NCBI GenBank assembly: GCA_002205965.3
Contig: NADL03000096.1
Span: 1 to 64,000, forward strand
Direction of reading: 5' to 3'
DNA from: Kappaphycus alvarezii
Taxonomy: Eukaryota > Rhodophyta > Florideophyceae > Gigartinales > Solieriaceae
DNA: 64,000 bases
Part shown: positions 1-11,048 of the stretch, one piece after another
Layout: each line of letters begins with the position of its first letter
Position numbering within the stretch: the stretch's first letter is position 1
Program-made: the position numbers and the translations under genes
The notes under the pieces: model-generated
What the model was told of the DNA's origin: nothing
The model's database searches: none
Seen by the model: only the letters and a program-made list of their open reading frames with translations

Positions 1-300
1 TCAGGCAAGGTCACAATCAAGAACTGCGAGGCGATATTGCGGCTTGAATTTGGATGCGTTGGGGGCAAAAGAAAAAAATGTGCTTCATAAACTATCCGAA
101 CTGAATTGGAAGTATGAAGCAGATCACGAGTTGAAAGGTTTTTTTTCGAAAAACGAGGACTGACAGGGACCAAATCTTCAAACATAAAGTAGAAAATGGA
201 ACCGCACAATAATTTTGGACTCACAAAGGAGAAGAAGAATGACGCTTTATTGTTTGAAGAAAAGTCCGCACCACACAGGACCTCGGGTTCTGATAGACGG
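1..300 (-). mobile_element. LTR fragment, acidic-ORF LTR subfamily B
   Basis: This stretch aligns, in the same orientation, with the distal part of the LTR at 59809-61313 and, inverted, with the first part of the LTR at 34324-35414. Shared landmarks in order are a block around gatcacgag, a gagga...accaaa block and aaaatgga followed by a gaattttgga-like block. It is the promoter-distal (5') end of an LTR read on the minus strand; the acidic reading frame would lie before base 1. The inner boundary near 300 is approximate because no target duplication could be identified. Confidence 0.55.
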
Positions 301-1259
301 ACTAGATGTAATTTTATGATTTCTTTTATTGAAAGGCAAGATGAGAAGATTGGTTTACGCGATAAGAGGCCAAGAATGGATCTCGGGGTGAACGAACAAG
401 GAGTTTGCAAAAAGGTCCGGTCTCGTAGCAACACACACCACGACAACAAGACACCACATAACAACAAAGATAGGTTTAAATATTAAACCAATCAAAATTT
501 TTCTTAACGCTTCATCGGTCGCTCCATGGGAATGGTTTCTGAAATTGAAGGAATTCTTTACGACGACACTCCACATTTGCAGTAGCCTCCAATGCTGCTT
601 GTTCGTTTGCTGTCCTCCATTCTTTTTGCTGCTAGAATGAAGCCTCATCAGCGCCTGCAGCAACATTTCAGAAAAGGCTCTCTACCATCATACAAGTTGA
701 CTTGTTATCAGTCAGTTTATTTGTTACAGTAAATGAGCTCGCCGTGATTTGCCTCCTATTCTTCCCTCTTAAAGATTATATCCGTAGGTCTTCTCCCCAA
801 ATTTATTAGATCACGGTGGCATTTAGCGCCGCACTAAAAAGATTTTATTGCATATGCAATATATATATTCTATCTACGAGATTCTTTATCTGTGAGACAG
901 AAAGAACGTTGGACTTTGTCAGAACTTTGAATGAGAAGCATATCAAAAATGGTTCCTCCCCTTCGAATGGCGCGACGGACTAGATTCCTTTCATTTTGAA
1001 TTGAAACCATGTGTCGCGGTCTACGGAATAGATACGTGAACATTTAAACCCAATCAGCACCTGGTAGTCCGGTTGACAGGAGGCAATATCAAAAGGGAGC
1101 TGAGAACGGAGGACTATATTAGCAGCAAATCGGTATGTCAGACTCACCCTGGGGCGTCTCTTTGATAAGAATGAAGAACAGTAGTGCTTCGGTGCCAAAT
1201 AATGATCCCTTTTAAACTGCACCAACCCTCCATTTAAAGCCGGTTACTAATTCGTAATT
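301..1259. other. no recognisable gene
   Basis: AT-rich sequence with short open frames only, none of which resembles a known family or any other frame in the window. A TA-rich block (about 845-880) is the only notable composition change. Probably decayed repeat sequence. Confidence 0.4.
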
Positions 1260-1631
1260 AAAATCTGTCTCCATCATCGTCTCCGCCCCAGTTTCCACCG
1301 TCAAACAGCCCTACGGATAGCACGACGGATCATGCTAATTAAAAAACGTCGTGAAATTGGAGTGGTTGCGGAGATGGAATTTGATGGTTGAATTCATCGT
1401 CAAAGGACGGTTTCAAGAGGCTAGCTTGGATCTTATTAGGTATTTCTCAATAATCTATAGGTTGTGATAGCTTTAGATGGCACGTCACACCGTTCATACC
1501 CTCTGCGATTTCAAAGGGACCACAATACTTTGGGTTCAGTCTGCATGATCAAATCGCATCTTCGAGTGATAAGTTCTTTGTTGATAGGCAGAAATAAATA
1601 AACCTGAACGTAGACGGCTCTTTCTTCTTGT

Positions 1632-1901
1632 TTACATATTTTGAGGTGGATTCATTGGATTTTCAGATTTTTGATTCTGGGCTTTCCTTAATGATTCTTG
1701 CATATCTTTTAGAAAACCTTCCGCCACTTTATTATATGGAACTAAAACATCCAATTGTACCGTTCTTGGTTGAAGTCCGTAATTGAGCGAAAATGGTGGG
1801 AAAGTTGTGATTTCATTCGCAGAGGGTTCATGAGCAACTTCAAAGTCAGCCAGGTAGTCATAATAATTCGATTTGTCGAAGGTAACCAAAGCATGGATCA
1901 T
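1632..1901 (-). pseudogene. Ty3/gypsy integrase C-terminal half (remnant)
   Basis: The 89-residue frame contains the pattern found after the catalytic Glu of gypsy integrases: a Trp/His-rich host-like stretch HALVTFDKSNYY, then PFSLNYGLQPR (compare the family's SPF.L.YG..P) and an amphipathic KDMQESLRKAQ helix. It lies at the downstream end of the decayed element, as expected for the end of pol. The catalytic D,D-35-E core is not readable upstream because of frameshifts. Confidence 0.65.
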
Positions 1902-2639
1902 TTACTCTTCTTTCCTGCTCATTATCTCCAACTATCCATCAACTTGTGGGTGGTATACAGAAGAGGGGGATATCTCTGTTCCTAGTAGAGCAAATTGTTT
2001 TGTCCAAAACTTGCCCATGAAGATGGGATCTCGGTCACATATAATATTCTCTGGTAATCTATGATGTCTGTACATATTATTCATAAACAGCAGAGATTTT
2101 TTGAGGAGCGTCTGTGCTTGGTTTCGATGGTATTTTTCTTTCCATCTTAGAAAGTCCTTCTACGACTGTCAAAAAGCCATTTTTTCCACTTCTAAACTTT
2201 GAGAGATGTGTGATGAAATCCATGATTGTGTATACACATTCGGCTTTCGGTGATTCTAGTGGTTTATAAAGACCTGTGGGCTTCTAACTGGTTACTTTAG
2301 TTCTCTGTAATTGGCAGGAACGAGCGTCGAAATTTCTGAAAACCAATGCCTACAAAGTGTTTGCTTGAGTACTTCGAAGGAATTACCTTGGGCGCGGCTG
2401 CATTAGAAATTGAATTTTTCGTCAATGCTGTTAGAGCTTTAGCGAGAATTGATCAGCCTTTTATGAATCTCTGGTGTTAATTGACAAAAACAAGAAAATA
2501 CTGTACTTCTTGCTTATTTTTTTCTATCGGCCATCCCATTACTGCTCTAATCTTTTTTGGTTCAACAGAAATATCGCTTTAGAAAGGGTTGTATCCCAGG
2601 TACTCCAATTCTGTAACTTCAAAAAAACGAATTAAGAAA

Positions 2640-3160
2640 ATTTACCAAACAACTTTTCTTTTCTGAAGATTTCGAGTACAATTCGAATATTATCCAAGTG
2701 TCCTTTTCATGTATTACTATACATGAGAATTTCATCCAGATATAAGATAACAATTACGTCGAGCTGATCCTAGAAAATTTCATTCATTAGGTTAACGAAA
2801 GTTGGTGGGAAATGGTGTGTCCAAACGGCAGAAAAAGAAATTTGAAGTGCCCATATAGTGTTTTGAAGGCGATAAATCAAATCGAAACTTCATATAGTCT
2901 TATCTTAGTATAACAATACCTAAGATCAATTTTGCTGAAGTACTTTGCTCCTTTCAGCTGGTCTATAATTCCGTCATTCCGTAGTGAGAAATAACCGTTT
3001 TGCATTAGTTTAAGGATCTTAAATCTACAAACATCCGTAGAACACTATCCTTCTTGCACACGAATGGAAAGGGAGCTGCCTAGAGGCTCTTACTTGGTCT
3101 TATAAACTCAGCTTCTAGTAGCTCGTCCAACTGTTTTCGGAGTTCTGACATCTTTTTCTC
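2640..3160 (-). pseudogene. Ty3/gypsy reverse transcriptase remnant
   Basis: Minus-strand translation in shifting frames gives a typical gypsy RT opening (LRKQLDELLEAEFIRPSKS, then PFPFVCKKDS and RMFVDLRSLN), followed by KGAKYFSKIDLR and, near 2735, YLDEIL where the family has YLDDIL: the second catalytic Asp has become Glu. At least one in-frame stop (TAG after RPSKSL) and several frameshifts interrupt it. Not functional. Confidence 0.65.
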
Positions 3161-3650
3161 AGAAAGTCAATAGAGACCCTTTTTCCGTGGTTTTGCGCTT
3201 TCTTGTAATCCTATTTGAAAGTCTTGTTCCTTCTCGGTGGCCAAACTTGAAAGAGCTTCTTTTTAAATATATCAGCAAATGTTTCGAAAACCTTGTGTAC
3301 GTCTAGAGGTTACACTAGTGCGCTTGGTTCACTAGAACTTAAAGGTCTCAGTGAAACTGCAAATAACTCGTTTTTTCTCATCTAAATCACTAGCTATAGT
3401 ATGGAAAGATATAAACCACTCACTACAGTATCGTCAGCAATAACTACGAATGAATTTATCGTATATTCGAATTTCACCTCGTTATTAAGGCAATTGATTT
3501 TTGTTCCATGGGAAGAACGCTATTTCAAATAATGGCATCATAACGCTTCAATTTGCTTACCAAAAAGTACAAAAGTTCAGTATAGACCGTAGTATGTACA
3601 GTAGCAGCACTAAACAGCTATTAAATTATCTGGGCGGCACTTTTGGCCAT

Positions 3651-3884
3651 TTAACTAACCGCTCTAGAATCCATGGTTATTATTTGATGATATATGCAGA
3701 ATAGTTCAATAAAAAATTTGATCTCTCCACAATTGTCTACAAATATCTTTGTTAGCCCATTAGCAATGATATCTTTGATAATAAGAAGTCCTTTGAGCTT
3801 TATTCCAAATGCAGGGGAGCATATTTCAGTGAAATTTGCACTTGAACTGATGGTGGAAACCGTGGATCTTTTTGTTCGCTTCAA
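3651..3884 (-). pseudogene. retropepsin-like protease remnant
   Basis: The frame holds CSPAFGIKLKGLLI followed by IFVDNCGEIKFFI, which matches the layout of a gypsy aspartic protease where the active site is usually hDSGAxxxFI. Here the triplet reads DNCG, so the catalytic motif is damaged. It sits between the gag remnant and the RT, the usual position. Confidence 0.45.
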
Positions 3885-4779
3885 TGATAAATATCGGATT
3901 TCTCACCGTAGTTTAAAGATCTATAGTGTTTCATCAATGTGAGGAACTACCTGGGGACCTTCAATCAGTACCTCCGGGATTTTGGGCAGTTCAATGTGAT
4001 CTTTCTGTGTGCACCTGATACAGAGAACTTCACGCATACATCTTTCAATTTCTTCGTTTTAAAGCTTCTGTAAATTGGGAGTGATACTTTTCAGCCCCTG
4101 TATAATTTCTATGTTCCCAATTTACATTGCTACAGCCCCTGTATAACTTCTATGTTCCCAATTTCCATTGCTAAAGGACTGCTGCTGTTTCCAGCAGAAT
4201 ACCTCCCGTTTCCGTCATTCTTTTCCGATGATTTTAGTATGTTACGTGGTCCAGAACGTCGATAGGCCAATTAAACTCGCTCCATATCTCTAATAAGGTC
4301 GGAATGGTTGAATTATTCCCCGGAGCCCGATGGCTTCCAGATGTGGGGCTCCAAACCGCGAGAGTAATGTTCAATCTAGTCTTTACCCCCAATGTAGAGG
4401 ATTTCCAGTATAATTTTGTTTAAGTACTGAGAAGGTAAGAACATATTTGACCAGATTTCAGCGGGCAAGCTTGTCTCTAGCGATCTTTTGTTTGTTCAAT
4501 GTTTCAAAACGCTGGATCAAAGCACCTTTCAAGATCTATCATGAATATATTTGTTTCGCTTCATCTGTTTTGGAGTGGACCATCCTCCCGTCATGGGAGT
4601 TGCCAGCCAAGTAGCTAAACTATATATGTAGGGGTCCGTTGCCATCTTTCGGTCCGACTTATTTGTCTATCTGATCCCACTACCTGCCAAATGATCGTTT
4701 AAAGTGGCTGTAGTGGGCTTATTTTTTCTGGGCCGGCCTGGCTATCCAAAGGTGCATGAATTGTCGAACTGGCCTATTT

Positions 4780-5067
4780 TCAAGCGTTGACCATTTCAGA
4801 TTCTAAAAAATATACAATTTGCGCCACAATAGAATCTCTGATCTCTGTACGGCAATCTGGTAAATGGCATGCTCGAGATTCTGCTGTAGCTGACACCATT
4901 TGTGTGAGGGACTCTAAGGTGACTTGCGGCTGATCCACAGTGATCAGGCGCACCAAGGCAGTAGCAGTGGTTGGCCGGGTATCTGAGAGGAGTTTTCGGT
5001 CCAACACACGTGCACGTGTTGGTACGTGTACACTATTTCTGCTACACCCTGCGTAACAAACAGTCAT
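4780..5067 (-). pseudogene. possible gag remnant
   Basis: A 95-residue frame lies upstream of the protease and RT remnants on the same strand, the position expected of gag. I recognise no motif in it; the assignment rests on position only. Confidence 0.25.
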
Positions 5068-5080
5068 TTAGATGGTTCTC

Positions 5081-5499
5081 GGGATAACTAATACCGATGG
5101 AAAACCTAAAGCAGGCCGTTTTTTCAGAATATCAGAGAGAAAATTTGCTTCAATGAGTATCTATTGTGCAAAATACAGCTCCGACTATACGGCTAGGAAC
5201 TAACCGGATGTTCCACATCAGGAATGAGCAGTAAGGCTCGCGATAGAATCGCCATTGCAATAGAAGACCACAGTGTACAACTTTTACCCTGATTAATACG
5301 TCTGCGAATCACTCCTGTGGTTGTGTTAAACTTCTATGCGATGTACGGGATGAGTTCTTCTAAGTACGGAATAGAGAAGGAGAAAGAGAACCCAAAATCG
5401 AAATCCAGGGGCTGAAACTTGAAGTTTGGTTCCTGAAGGGTGTTTTGCTAGTAGCGCGGGATGGGACGTACCAGTTTGCGCTCTAATTATTTGAATTTG
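5081..5499. other. no recognisable gene
   Basis: Between the decayed gypsy element and decayed LINE sequence. It may hold the leader or LTR of the gypsy element, but no repeat of it was found elsewhere in the window. Confidence 0.35.
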
Positions 5500-6611
5500 T
5501 CTCGGTTAGCGATGTCGGCGGACACGCCGGCCCTTTTCGTGGCCTTTGTGTGTGCGCCTTGTTTGAAAGTAGAGACAGCGGTAAGATCGCAGGCTATTGG
5601 GCGGACTTATTGGTAGGTTGGCAGGGGCAGGGGTTGAACGAGAACGTCCCCAGGGAGGATATTCTCCTCTCTTTCTCTCCAAACCCCATTTATATTTCCC
5701 TCGCTGGAAGTGTCAGACGAAGAAATATAATACCCTATCATCCCCACCCCGGTATTTGTTCTCGGGACAAGAAGCGGGACCTCGTACTAGCATTCCAGGC
5801 CGGCGGCGCGAGCAAATTAGTAGGCGAAAACGATGTGTAGCGAATTGTAGCGGTGGAGGCGACCGAAGCCGGCAGGGCCAAGGTCCGCCAAGTGCTTATC
5901 TAGTGTGTCCATAGCTCGGTTATAGTGGGCACAGATGACCGGGCGGTAATCATCATATACGGGGAGTCCTAGATGCCAGCGAAGCATGGGCTCTCAGTGG
6001 GCCGAGGTCATCACCGTAGCGGCTGTGGGATGGGTGATGAGAAAAACGAAAGAGGGGCTGTTTTGGAATGCCAGGCCACGTATTCTATGCCCAAAATTGT
6101 CAGTGCTGTGGCCTGCCGGGTCGGAACGTGTCGCTCACGAGTCGTCACGCCAGTATAACATTGCCTGTGCATCCTTCTACACACAATTTAGGTTGGTTTG
6201 GAGGTTGGATGGTCTGGCAGCAAGCAGACAGGGGTCAAACAGGCCAAGGTCGACGGAGAAGGGAAGCCCATAGGTACATTATATGAAGTACTGGAGTCGC
6301 GGCAAGGCTTGTTGGACCAGAAACGCCCGGTGCCTCCGGTACCGATGACAGAAGAGGGCGGCGGAACGATGGGTGGTGTACGATGCCGATCTCTCACGAG
6401 ACGAAGCCGCTACGATGATTCTATCTGCAAACGCGCCGTGTAGGAATGGGGAAATGAGGCTAAGTCCCTGACTTCCCAGGCGGACAGGTATTTTGACTTG
6501 GTCCTATGCAGCATCCTACAAGAAGAACCCGTGGAGCTCCGTGTAAGAAGACCCCTTCAGTGCGTCGAAGGCCTGTGCAGCGGGGCTCAAGTGTTGTGGG
6601 TCGTCGAGATG
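5500..6611 (-). pseudogene. decayed LINE, RT C-terminus / zinc-finger region
   Basis: Minus-strand translation near 5800-6000 gives LRWHLGLPVYDDYRPVICAH, then NRAMDTLDKHLADLG. This matches the region after the RT thumb in the window's other LINEs, where L1 has ALRLGIALFPGATRCPVC followed by DPSGQHTLTC. It is the zinc-binding box that precedes the endonuclease; of the Cys/His ligands only C and H remain. The rest of the stretch is too mutated to read. The GC-rich composition agrees with the other LINE pieces. Confidence 0.4.
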
Positions 6612-6670
6612 AAACGCCTGGGGGAAAAGTTTGGGCGGTTTTACTGTTGGAAGATATATTCGATCTTGGG
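6612..6670 (-). mobile_element. LINE L2 3'-terminal stub
   Basis: Begins with the gggggaaaagtttggg terminus and continues through the L2 3' UTR (compare 43981 and 44988) for about 60 bases, then ends. A very short copy cut off on its 5' side, typical of incomplete LINE reverse transcription. Confidence 0.55.
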
Positions 6671-6689
6671 TGACGAGGAGTTTGTTTTT

Positions 6690-7935
6690 AGTCGTCTCCC
6701 TCCTCTGAATTTAACATACTGTAGTAAATTCTCCTTCACTAGTTTGCTTATAACTGCGGTCCTCACTCGTCCTCTTTTACTTTGCTCAGCCCTAAACAGA
6801 TGCTACCTAATCTTCCCTGTCCGTTCTTACCCTTCCTGTGGTCCTCAACAAATTTACGGTCGTTCTACCTACATATTCTAATACTGTACCCGCCCCTATA
6901 AATCGATCCAAAATCAAGTTCTTCCTCCCTTTTTTCTAATATCTTCCAAATTCATTTTTTCTGAGAAGAAGGGCGCAAATTAACTAGTGCAAATTACCGT
7001 TTGGATTTATTTTATCTATTTCAAATCTATATAATGCACTCGCGGGAGCCCATTCGATCCCCTTCCTTCCAAGTTTCAAACCTTCCCGATCATTCTATTA
7101 ACTACTCTACCCCTCCCACTCGAAACACACTCGATTGCCTGCCACTCTGCACTAAAAAATTATTGAAAAACTTATGCCTCTCCAACGCCATTTCCAAAAC
7201 TCGCCACCCCAGCCCTTTAAACGTTATTATCTTTCTCCCTTTCGGTCCTACTGACCGCGATGAATATCTCCACCGGAAAGCAAAGAAGAAGGTAATCGAT
7301 TTCGTTCGTCATGCATTCGTCAAGGATGGAGCTGAGGTTGACTTTTTGGGAGTGGGCGACAACCGGATTGGTTTACAAGGATGAGACGAGTATGAAAACG
7401 AAGATGACTACAAGAAGAGCTATAAGGACGAGGAGGACGAGGACAGGGACGATGAGGATGAGGAAGAATTGGAAAGTGTTGGTATGGTGGGGCAGGGGCT
7501 GGATAACATGGACCAGGTGGTCCCGAAGCTGGGAGCATATAGGGGCATCTTTAGTGATTTAGATATCTTTTAGGAGGAAATAGAGATTTGTAAGCCGCTT
7601 GCGGATATTTGTGGGAACGTTATGGTTGGTATGAATTTTTTGGATGATTTTTTGGATCCAGTGTGGATAATTGAAATTGTAAGTATTAGGATCGTTCCCC
7701 TGTCTATTTAGAACCTCCTAAGTATCCTCTACTGGGACTCTAACGTCCACAGAAATTATTTCTATGGAGTTTTTGATACCTAGTATGGTTTAAGCAAGGC
7801 TTTAGGGATAGAAAAAATTATATATAAGCTGGCTAAACTGCTTTTTCAAGCGGAGGTCAAGCAAGGTGGGAGACAAGTTGAAAGTCTTACTTGGGTAGGA
7901 ACAAAGTTGAGAGTCATAAATCGTTCTTGTTACCT
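6690..7935 (+). mobile_element. old acidic-ORF LTR, subfamily A
   Basis: Aligns along its length with the plus-strand LTR at 40348-42297: the tactgtagtaaattc-like block near the left side, gcggtcctc...aaatttac, atactgta, gagaag.gggcgcaaat, the reading frame, then the downstream TATA block tatataagctggctaaactg near 7825. Many substitutions mark it as one of the oldest copies. The upstream TATA found in other copies (TATTTAAA) is lost here. Both termini have decayed, so no target duplication can be read. Confidence 0.6.
7145..7384 (+). pseudogene. LTR-encoded acidic protein, decayed copy
   Basis: The frame keeps the family N-terminal half: LKNLCLSNAISKTRHPSP, then FGPTDRDEYLHR and KKVIDFVRHAF, corresponding to ISKNRxPRP, GPTDxDDYxRR and IEFVRRLF of other copies. 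The initiating Met-Asn-Asn is gone. After residue ~75 the frame leaves the acidic region through frameshifts; an out-of-frame remnant of the Asp/Glu repeats and of the SLVMVGQGLDNMDQVV-type segment follows up to about 7570. Confidence 0.6.
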
Positions 7936-8611
7936 TAGAAATCACGGTGCCTTTGCTGGATTCATGATTATTTTCTGATAGGTATAGAAATACGATTGAG
8001 TCATGTGGAGCTGTAGCCCACCACATCTAAATTTTCGGAGAGAAAAGTGCAAGTCTAAGCTTATGGTCTCCGGAGAAGACAGGATGCCAAATGCTTCCAC
8101 TAGTTTTTCGTGTTGGGCGACGGTGTACATGTCGTCGTGGTCTTACTGCTGTAAGAAGACATTCCAAACCTCTTCCTCCCTGTCGGAAAACGACAGTATT
8201 TGTTGTAGTTTTTGGGCCATTATCTATAGAACTAGATAGAAAAGTAGGCCGCGTAACGGGTCACCCTGCTAAGTACCAATGACACTAAGTATAGTACCGA
8301 GCCCGTTCAAAAAACATGGTGAGTCGTTGTTGTAACAGTACAGCGCCCACCTTAGCAAGTGGGGGAAATTACTTTCAGTCTCCTCGAGTAACGCAGAGCG
8401 ACTTCATATGCTGAAAGCGTTCTTCAAGTAGACAGAGAAGAGGGCGAACTCCATGCTTGTCTCACTTTGGTCACAATTCACCTTATGCCGTGAACTACGG
8501 CGACAACCCGTCTCTTGTCGTGATTACAACTTGGAGTGGCCGGAAGTGCTTTTCAGCCTCTCTTTTTGATTTATACATGACGCAGCTGCAGAAAACTCTT
8601 CGAAAGGGGGA
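7936..8611. other. no recognisable gene
   Basis: Short frames on both strands with no family resemblance. Probably decayed repeat between the old LTR and an L2 3' end. Confidence 0.35.
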
Positions 8612-9440
8612 AATGTTTGGGTGGTCTTACTCTCAGAAGAAATATTCAATCTATCCCAAAGTTTTCCAGACACTTCCAATCGACTCAAAAATGTGTGTCG
8701 ACACAGTAATGGGGTAATTATGCTCCGTAAAGGCCACCATCAAGCAGATTGAATTGGACATTACGGTTGTCGACGAAGTTTCCCGCCGACGGCGATGGGT
8801 GGCGGGACCATGTCCCATTTGGTAAGCGGGGTTGGCGGGGCGCCGGCAATCCATCGGGCGAGAGCAATTGGGGTTTTCTCTGCGGCGGGGACTTTGACGA
8901 ATTCCCTGAGCAAATCGAGAATTCCACCATTGGATGAGGAAGTTGAGTTGAGAAGTACTTCGTTAAGGTGGGAAAGACGTAAGCCTGAGCAGCCGGGGGA
9001 AGAGCTACGATTGAAGGAACGAACCGCAAGTATGACCTCTTCTGGTGGAATTTTTTTGGACGGAGGGAGAGCTTCGGCTGGGACAAATTTGTCGCCGTGG
9101 GGATTTGGTGTTCCGTGTGTGTTGTGCATCGGAAACATCTTGTGTTGACGGAAATATACCAAGTCAGCCCAGAGTACTGTAGTCCTGGTGGTAATTGATC
9201 TCCCCCTGAGGTCTAAACCGATCCATCCTACTAAGGGATTGGGCTTGTTGCGATTTGGTGTGGAAATCATTACGGTAGTGAAAAAGAAGCTGCGAAAGCT
9301 CCGTCGTAAGAGCCAGTCCCATTCCCGAGTTGAGGAGTACTTCAGGCCGTCGTAGACAAATATTTAACGTTGTTGCAGACCACTTAAATAACGGAGAGTC
9401 TATGGTTCGAGCTGGAATGACACAGAGGCCTTGCATGCTT
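8612..9440 (-). pseudogene. LINE L2, internally deleted (RT N-terminus joined to 3' end)
   Basis: From the right, the minus strand encodes the N-terminal RT region: PPEEVILAVRSFNRSSSPG then SGLRLSHLNEVL (the RT-0/1 'SPGpsGLR' block) and ALARWIAGAPPTPLTKWDMV followed by PIAVG. It then jumps directly to the last ~30 codons of the endonuclease and the L2 3' UTR, ending at gaaagggggaaatgtttggg (8612). The palm, thumb and endonuclease are therefore missing. RT-0/1 is related to the plus-strand copy at 58966-59808. Confidence 0.6.
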
Positions 9441-9505
9441 GTTCTCGCTTACCTGCATTTTCTGCTTTAGCTGCATGCAGAGTATTTCCACAAAATGCAT
9501 GCAAT

Positions 9506-10161
9506 TAGGTGTTGGTAAATCTTTATGGGTTGTACAATGTTGCAAAGAAGCGCGCGGAGGGTATTCATAAAATAAATACGAATGGGGGCGACGGGTGGAA
9601 ACCTATCGCGCCTGAGTTACTCGGAGACTAAAAGAAAAACGGATAACAAAGTCGCGGAGCTCCTGTTGAGGGGAAGAACCGCGACGAGAAGCAGTGAAGG
9701 AAGCAAGGTGGCGGAGAAAAACCTTGCCGTCGTCGCCCAAGGCGCCAAAGATACCAATTCTGAAGGGAGAGAGGAGCATATCGTTTTGTTTGCAGCAAGT
9801 ACCGTATTGACGATGTTTCTGGCGCTCTGAGAGTGTGGCGGCAGCGCCTGCGGTAACCGTACTTGGCGAGATGTGGCGGCGTGCGGAGGGTTGGGCAACA
9901 GAAACGTCGACGTCGATATCGGTACCGTGAATCCCGTATGCAGCAGGTATGTAAAGTCAGGGATGAAGGACGGCTATTTTCCCTAGGCTAAGGGGCACAG
10001 GTCTGTGTAATGGAGAGTCTGGAAATGAGGCCGAGACATGAGGTACTACCTCACAGGGCTGGTGTCAGGATGTCTATTCGTGGCGCGGAGGACTCCGAAT
10101 GCCCAGAAGAGTTGGGAACCTGGTAGAGGAGCGGATGCTGGACGAGGGCGACGATCCTAGC
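9506..10161 (-). pseudogene. LINE L1 endonuclease domain, 3' part (split by copia element)
   Basis: Matches the 3' end of the L1 copies at 29325-31486 and 57673-58590: the terminal block ggtaaatctttatgggttgtacaatg, then the antisense of the endonuclease C-terminus. The coding sequence is interrupted at 10161 by the copia element and resumes at 13970. Known for this class: the C-terminal PD-(D/E)XK nuclease nicks the target for target-primed reverse transcription. The copy is frameshifted and lacks the RT. Confidence 0.65.
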
Positions 10162-10501
10162 TGTTAGGTTTACATGCAATTCATGAAACATACAGGTTGG
10201 TCATTTAGACATTGACACACGTGCATTTGTTCACAGCGAGCCGTTGTCAATATCAAATGCATCGTCCTCACAATATTTGTTGTGTGAAGGTGATTACCTC
10301 AGCAATACTTTAGAGCTAGTGATTTAGAACTGTATATATGTAGGTTGAGCTATCCAAAGTCACTTAACTAAAAGTAACTAGTACGAATTACTCAGCTTGA
10401 CATCTAAGTTCAACACGACCAAGACTAACACCTTGGTATTCTTAAGTTTCGTACCTGGACTAACCGCCAGCTCTCGTTCAAACACCATCAAAACTTCCAC
10501 A
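10162..10501 (+). repeat. copia 5' LTR
   Basis: 340 bp, starts TGTTAGGTTTACATGC and ends CTTCCACA. It is repeated at 13629-13969 with about 3% difference. Contains a TA-rich core atatatgtag near 10335 that could act as a promoter. Confidence 0.85.
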
Positions 10502-10515
10502 GGTTCTGGGCCCAG
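10502..10515 (+). promoter_or_regulatory. primer-binding site for half initiator tRNA-Met
   Basis: GGTTCTGGGCCCAG directly abuts the 5' LTR. It matches, with one mismatch, the complement of the initiator tRNA-Met anticodon arm, the half-tRNA primer documented for Drosophila copia. The second copia element has the exact match at 22952-22965. Confidence 0.65.
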
Positions 10516-10520
10516 AAACC

Positions 10521-11035
10521 ATGATGAACAACATAAGATATACGATTGAAAAGTTAACTGAGAAGAAATACTCCGTGTGGGCGTTGCAGTTACGCCTTAT
10601 TTTGGAATCTCTTGATTTCTGGCGCTTTGTTGAAGAAAGCCCTGATGTTGAAACGGAGATTAAGAAGGATGATTCCGTGGATGCTGTGTCGAAGAAAAAG
10701 AAAGAGAATAGGCTACAGCAACAGTGCTTGGACTAAATTTAACTGAATGTTGACTCTAAATATTTGCCTTCATTGGCAAGGAAGAGGGACCCTAAAGAGG
10801 TATGGGATGCTCTATAAAGCTTACAAAGAAGCAATTCTGCAGCAAGTCAGTATACTCTGAGAACAAAATTGTTAAGACTCCGTGAGAAGGGGGGTCAGTC
10901 GATTAGGTCATACATTGAAGAAATATGTGAAATTGAAAATGATCAATCATTAAGGGGCTATGAACTAGAATCGAACGACAAAAAGTCTGCTCTTTTGCAG
11001 GGCTTGGGGAAGGATTAAGAAGTCACAAAAAAGGT
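10521..11035 (+). pseudogene. copia gag (broken)
   Basis: Starts at the ATGATGAAC five bases after the primer site: IEKLTEKKYSVWALQLRLIL is the conserved gag opening (L...NY..W...L...L). The frame meets a stop at 10735-10737. Further gag sequence continues with more stops (RDPKEVWDAL, then SSASQYTLRTKLLRLR and RSYIEEICEIEN), matching the gag UBN2-type helix region. In an intact element this protein would form the particle. Confidence 0.65.
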
Positions 11036-11048
11036 ACTTCAGAATAGT

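Larger units (their letters stand above)
1260..5080 (-). mobile_element. heavily decayed Ty3/gypsy element
   Basis: Reading the minus strand from right to left gives, in the order expected of a Ty3/gypsy pol, a possible gag remnant (4780-5067), a degenerate aspartic-protease box (3650-3885), reverse transcriptase (about 2640-3160), a zone where RNase H and integrase are expected, and the integrase C-terminal half (1632-1901). Every domain is broken by frameshifts and stops, and no LTR pair was recognised at the edges. It is clearly older than the gypsy elements at 17640 and 48769. Outer limits are approximate. Confidence 0.6.

Noticed and set aside
1873..2064. Small plus-strand ORFs 1755-2064
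   Set aside because: Antisense to the gypsy integrase remnant and unlike any family.
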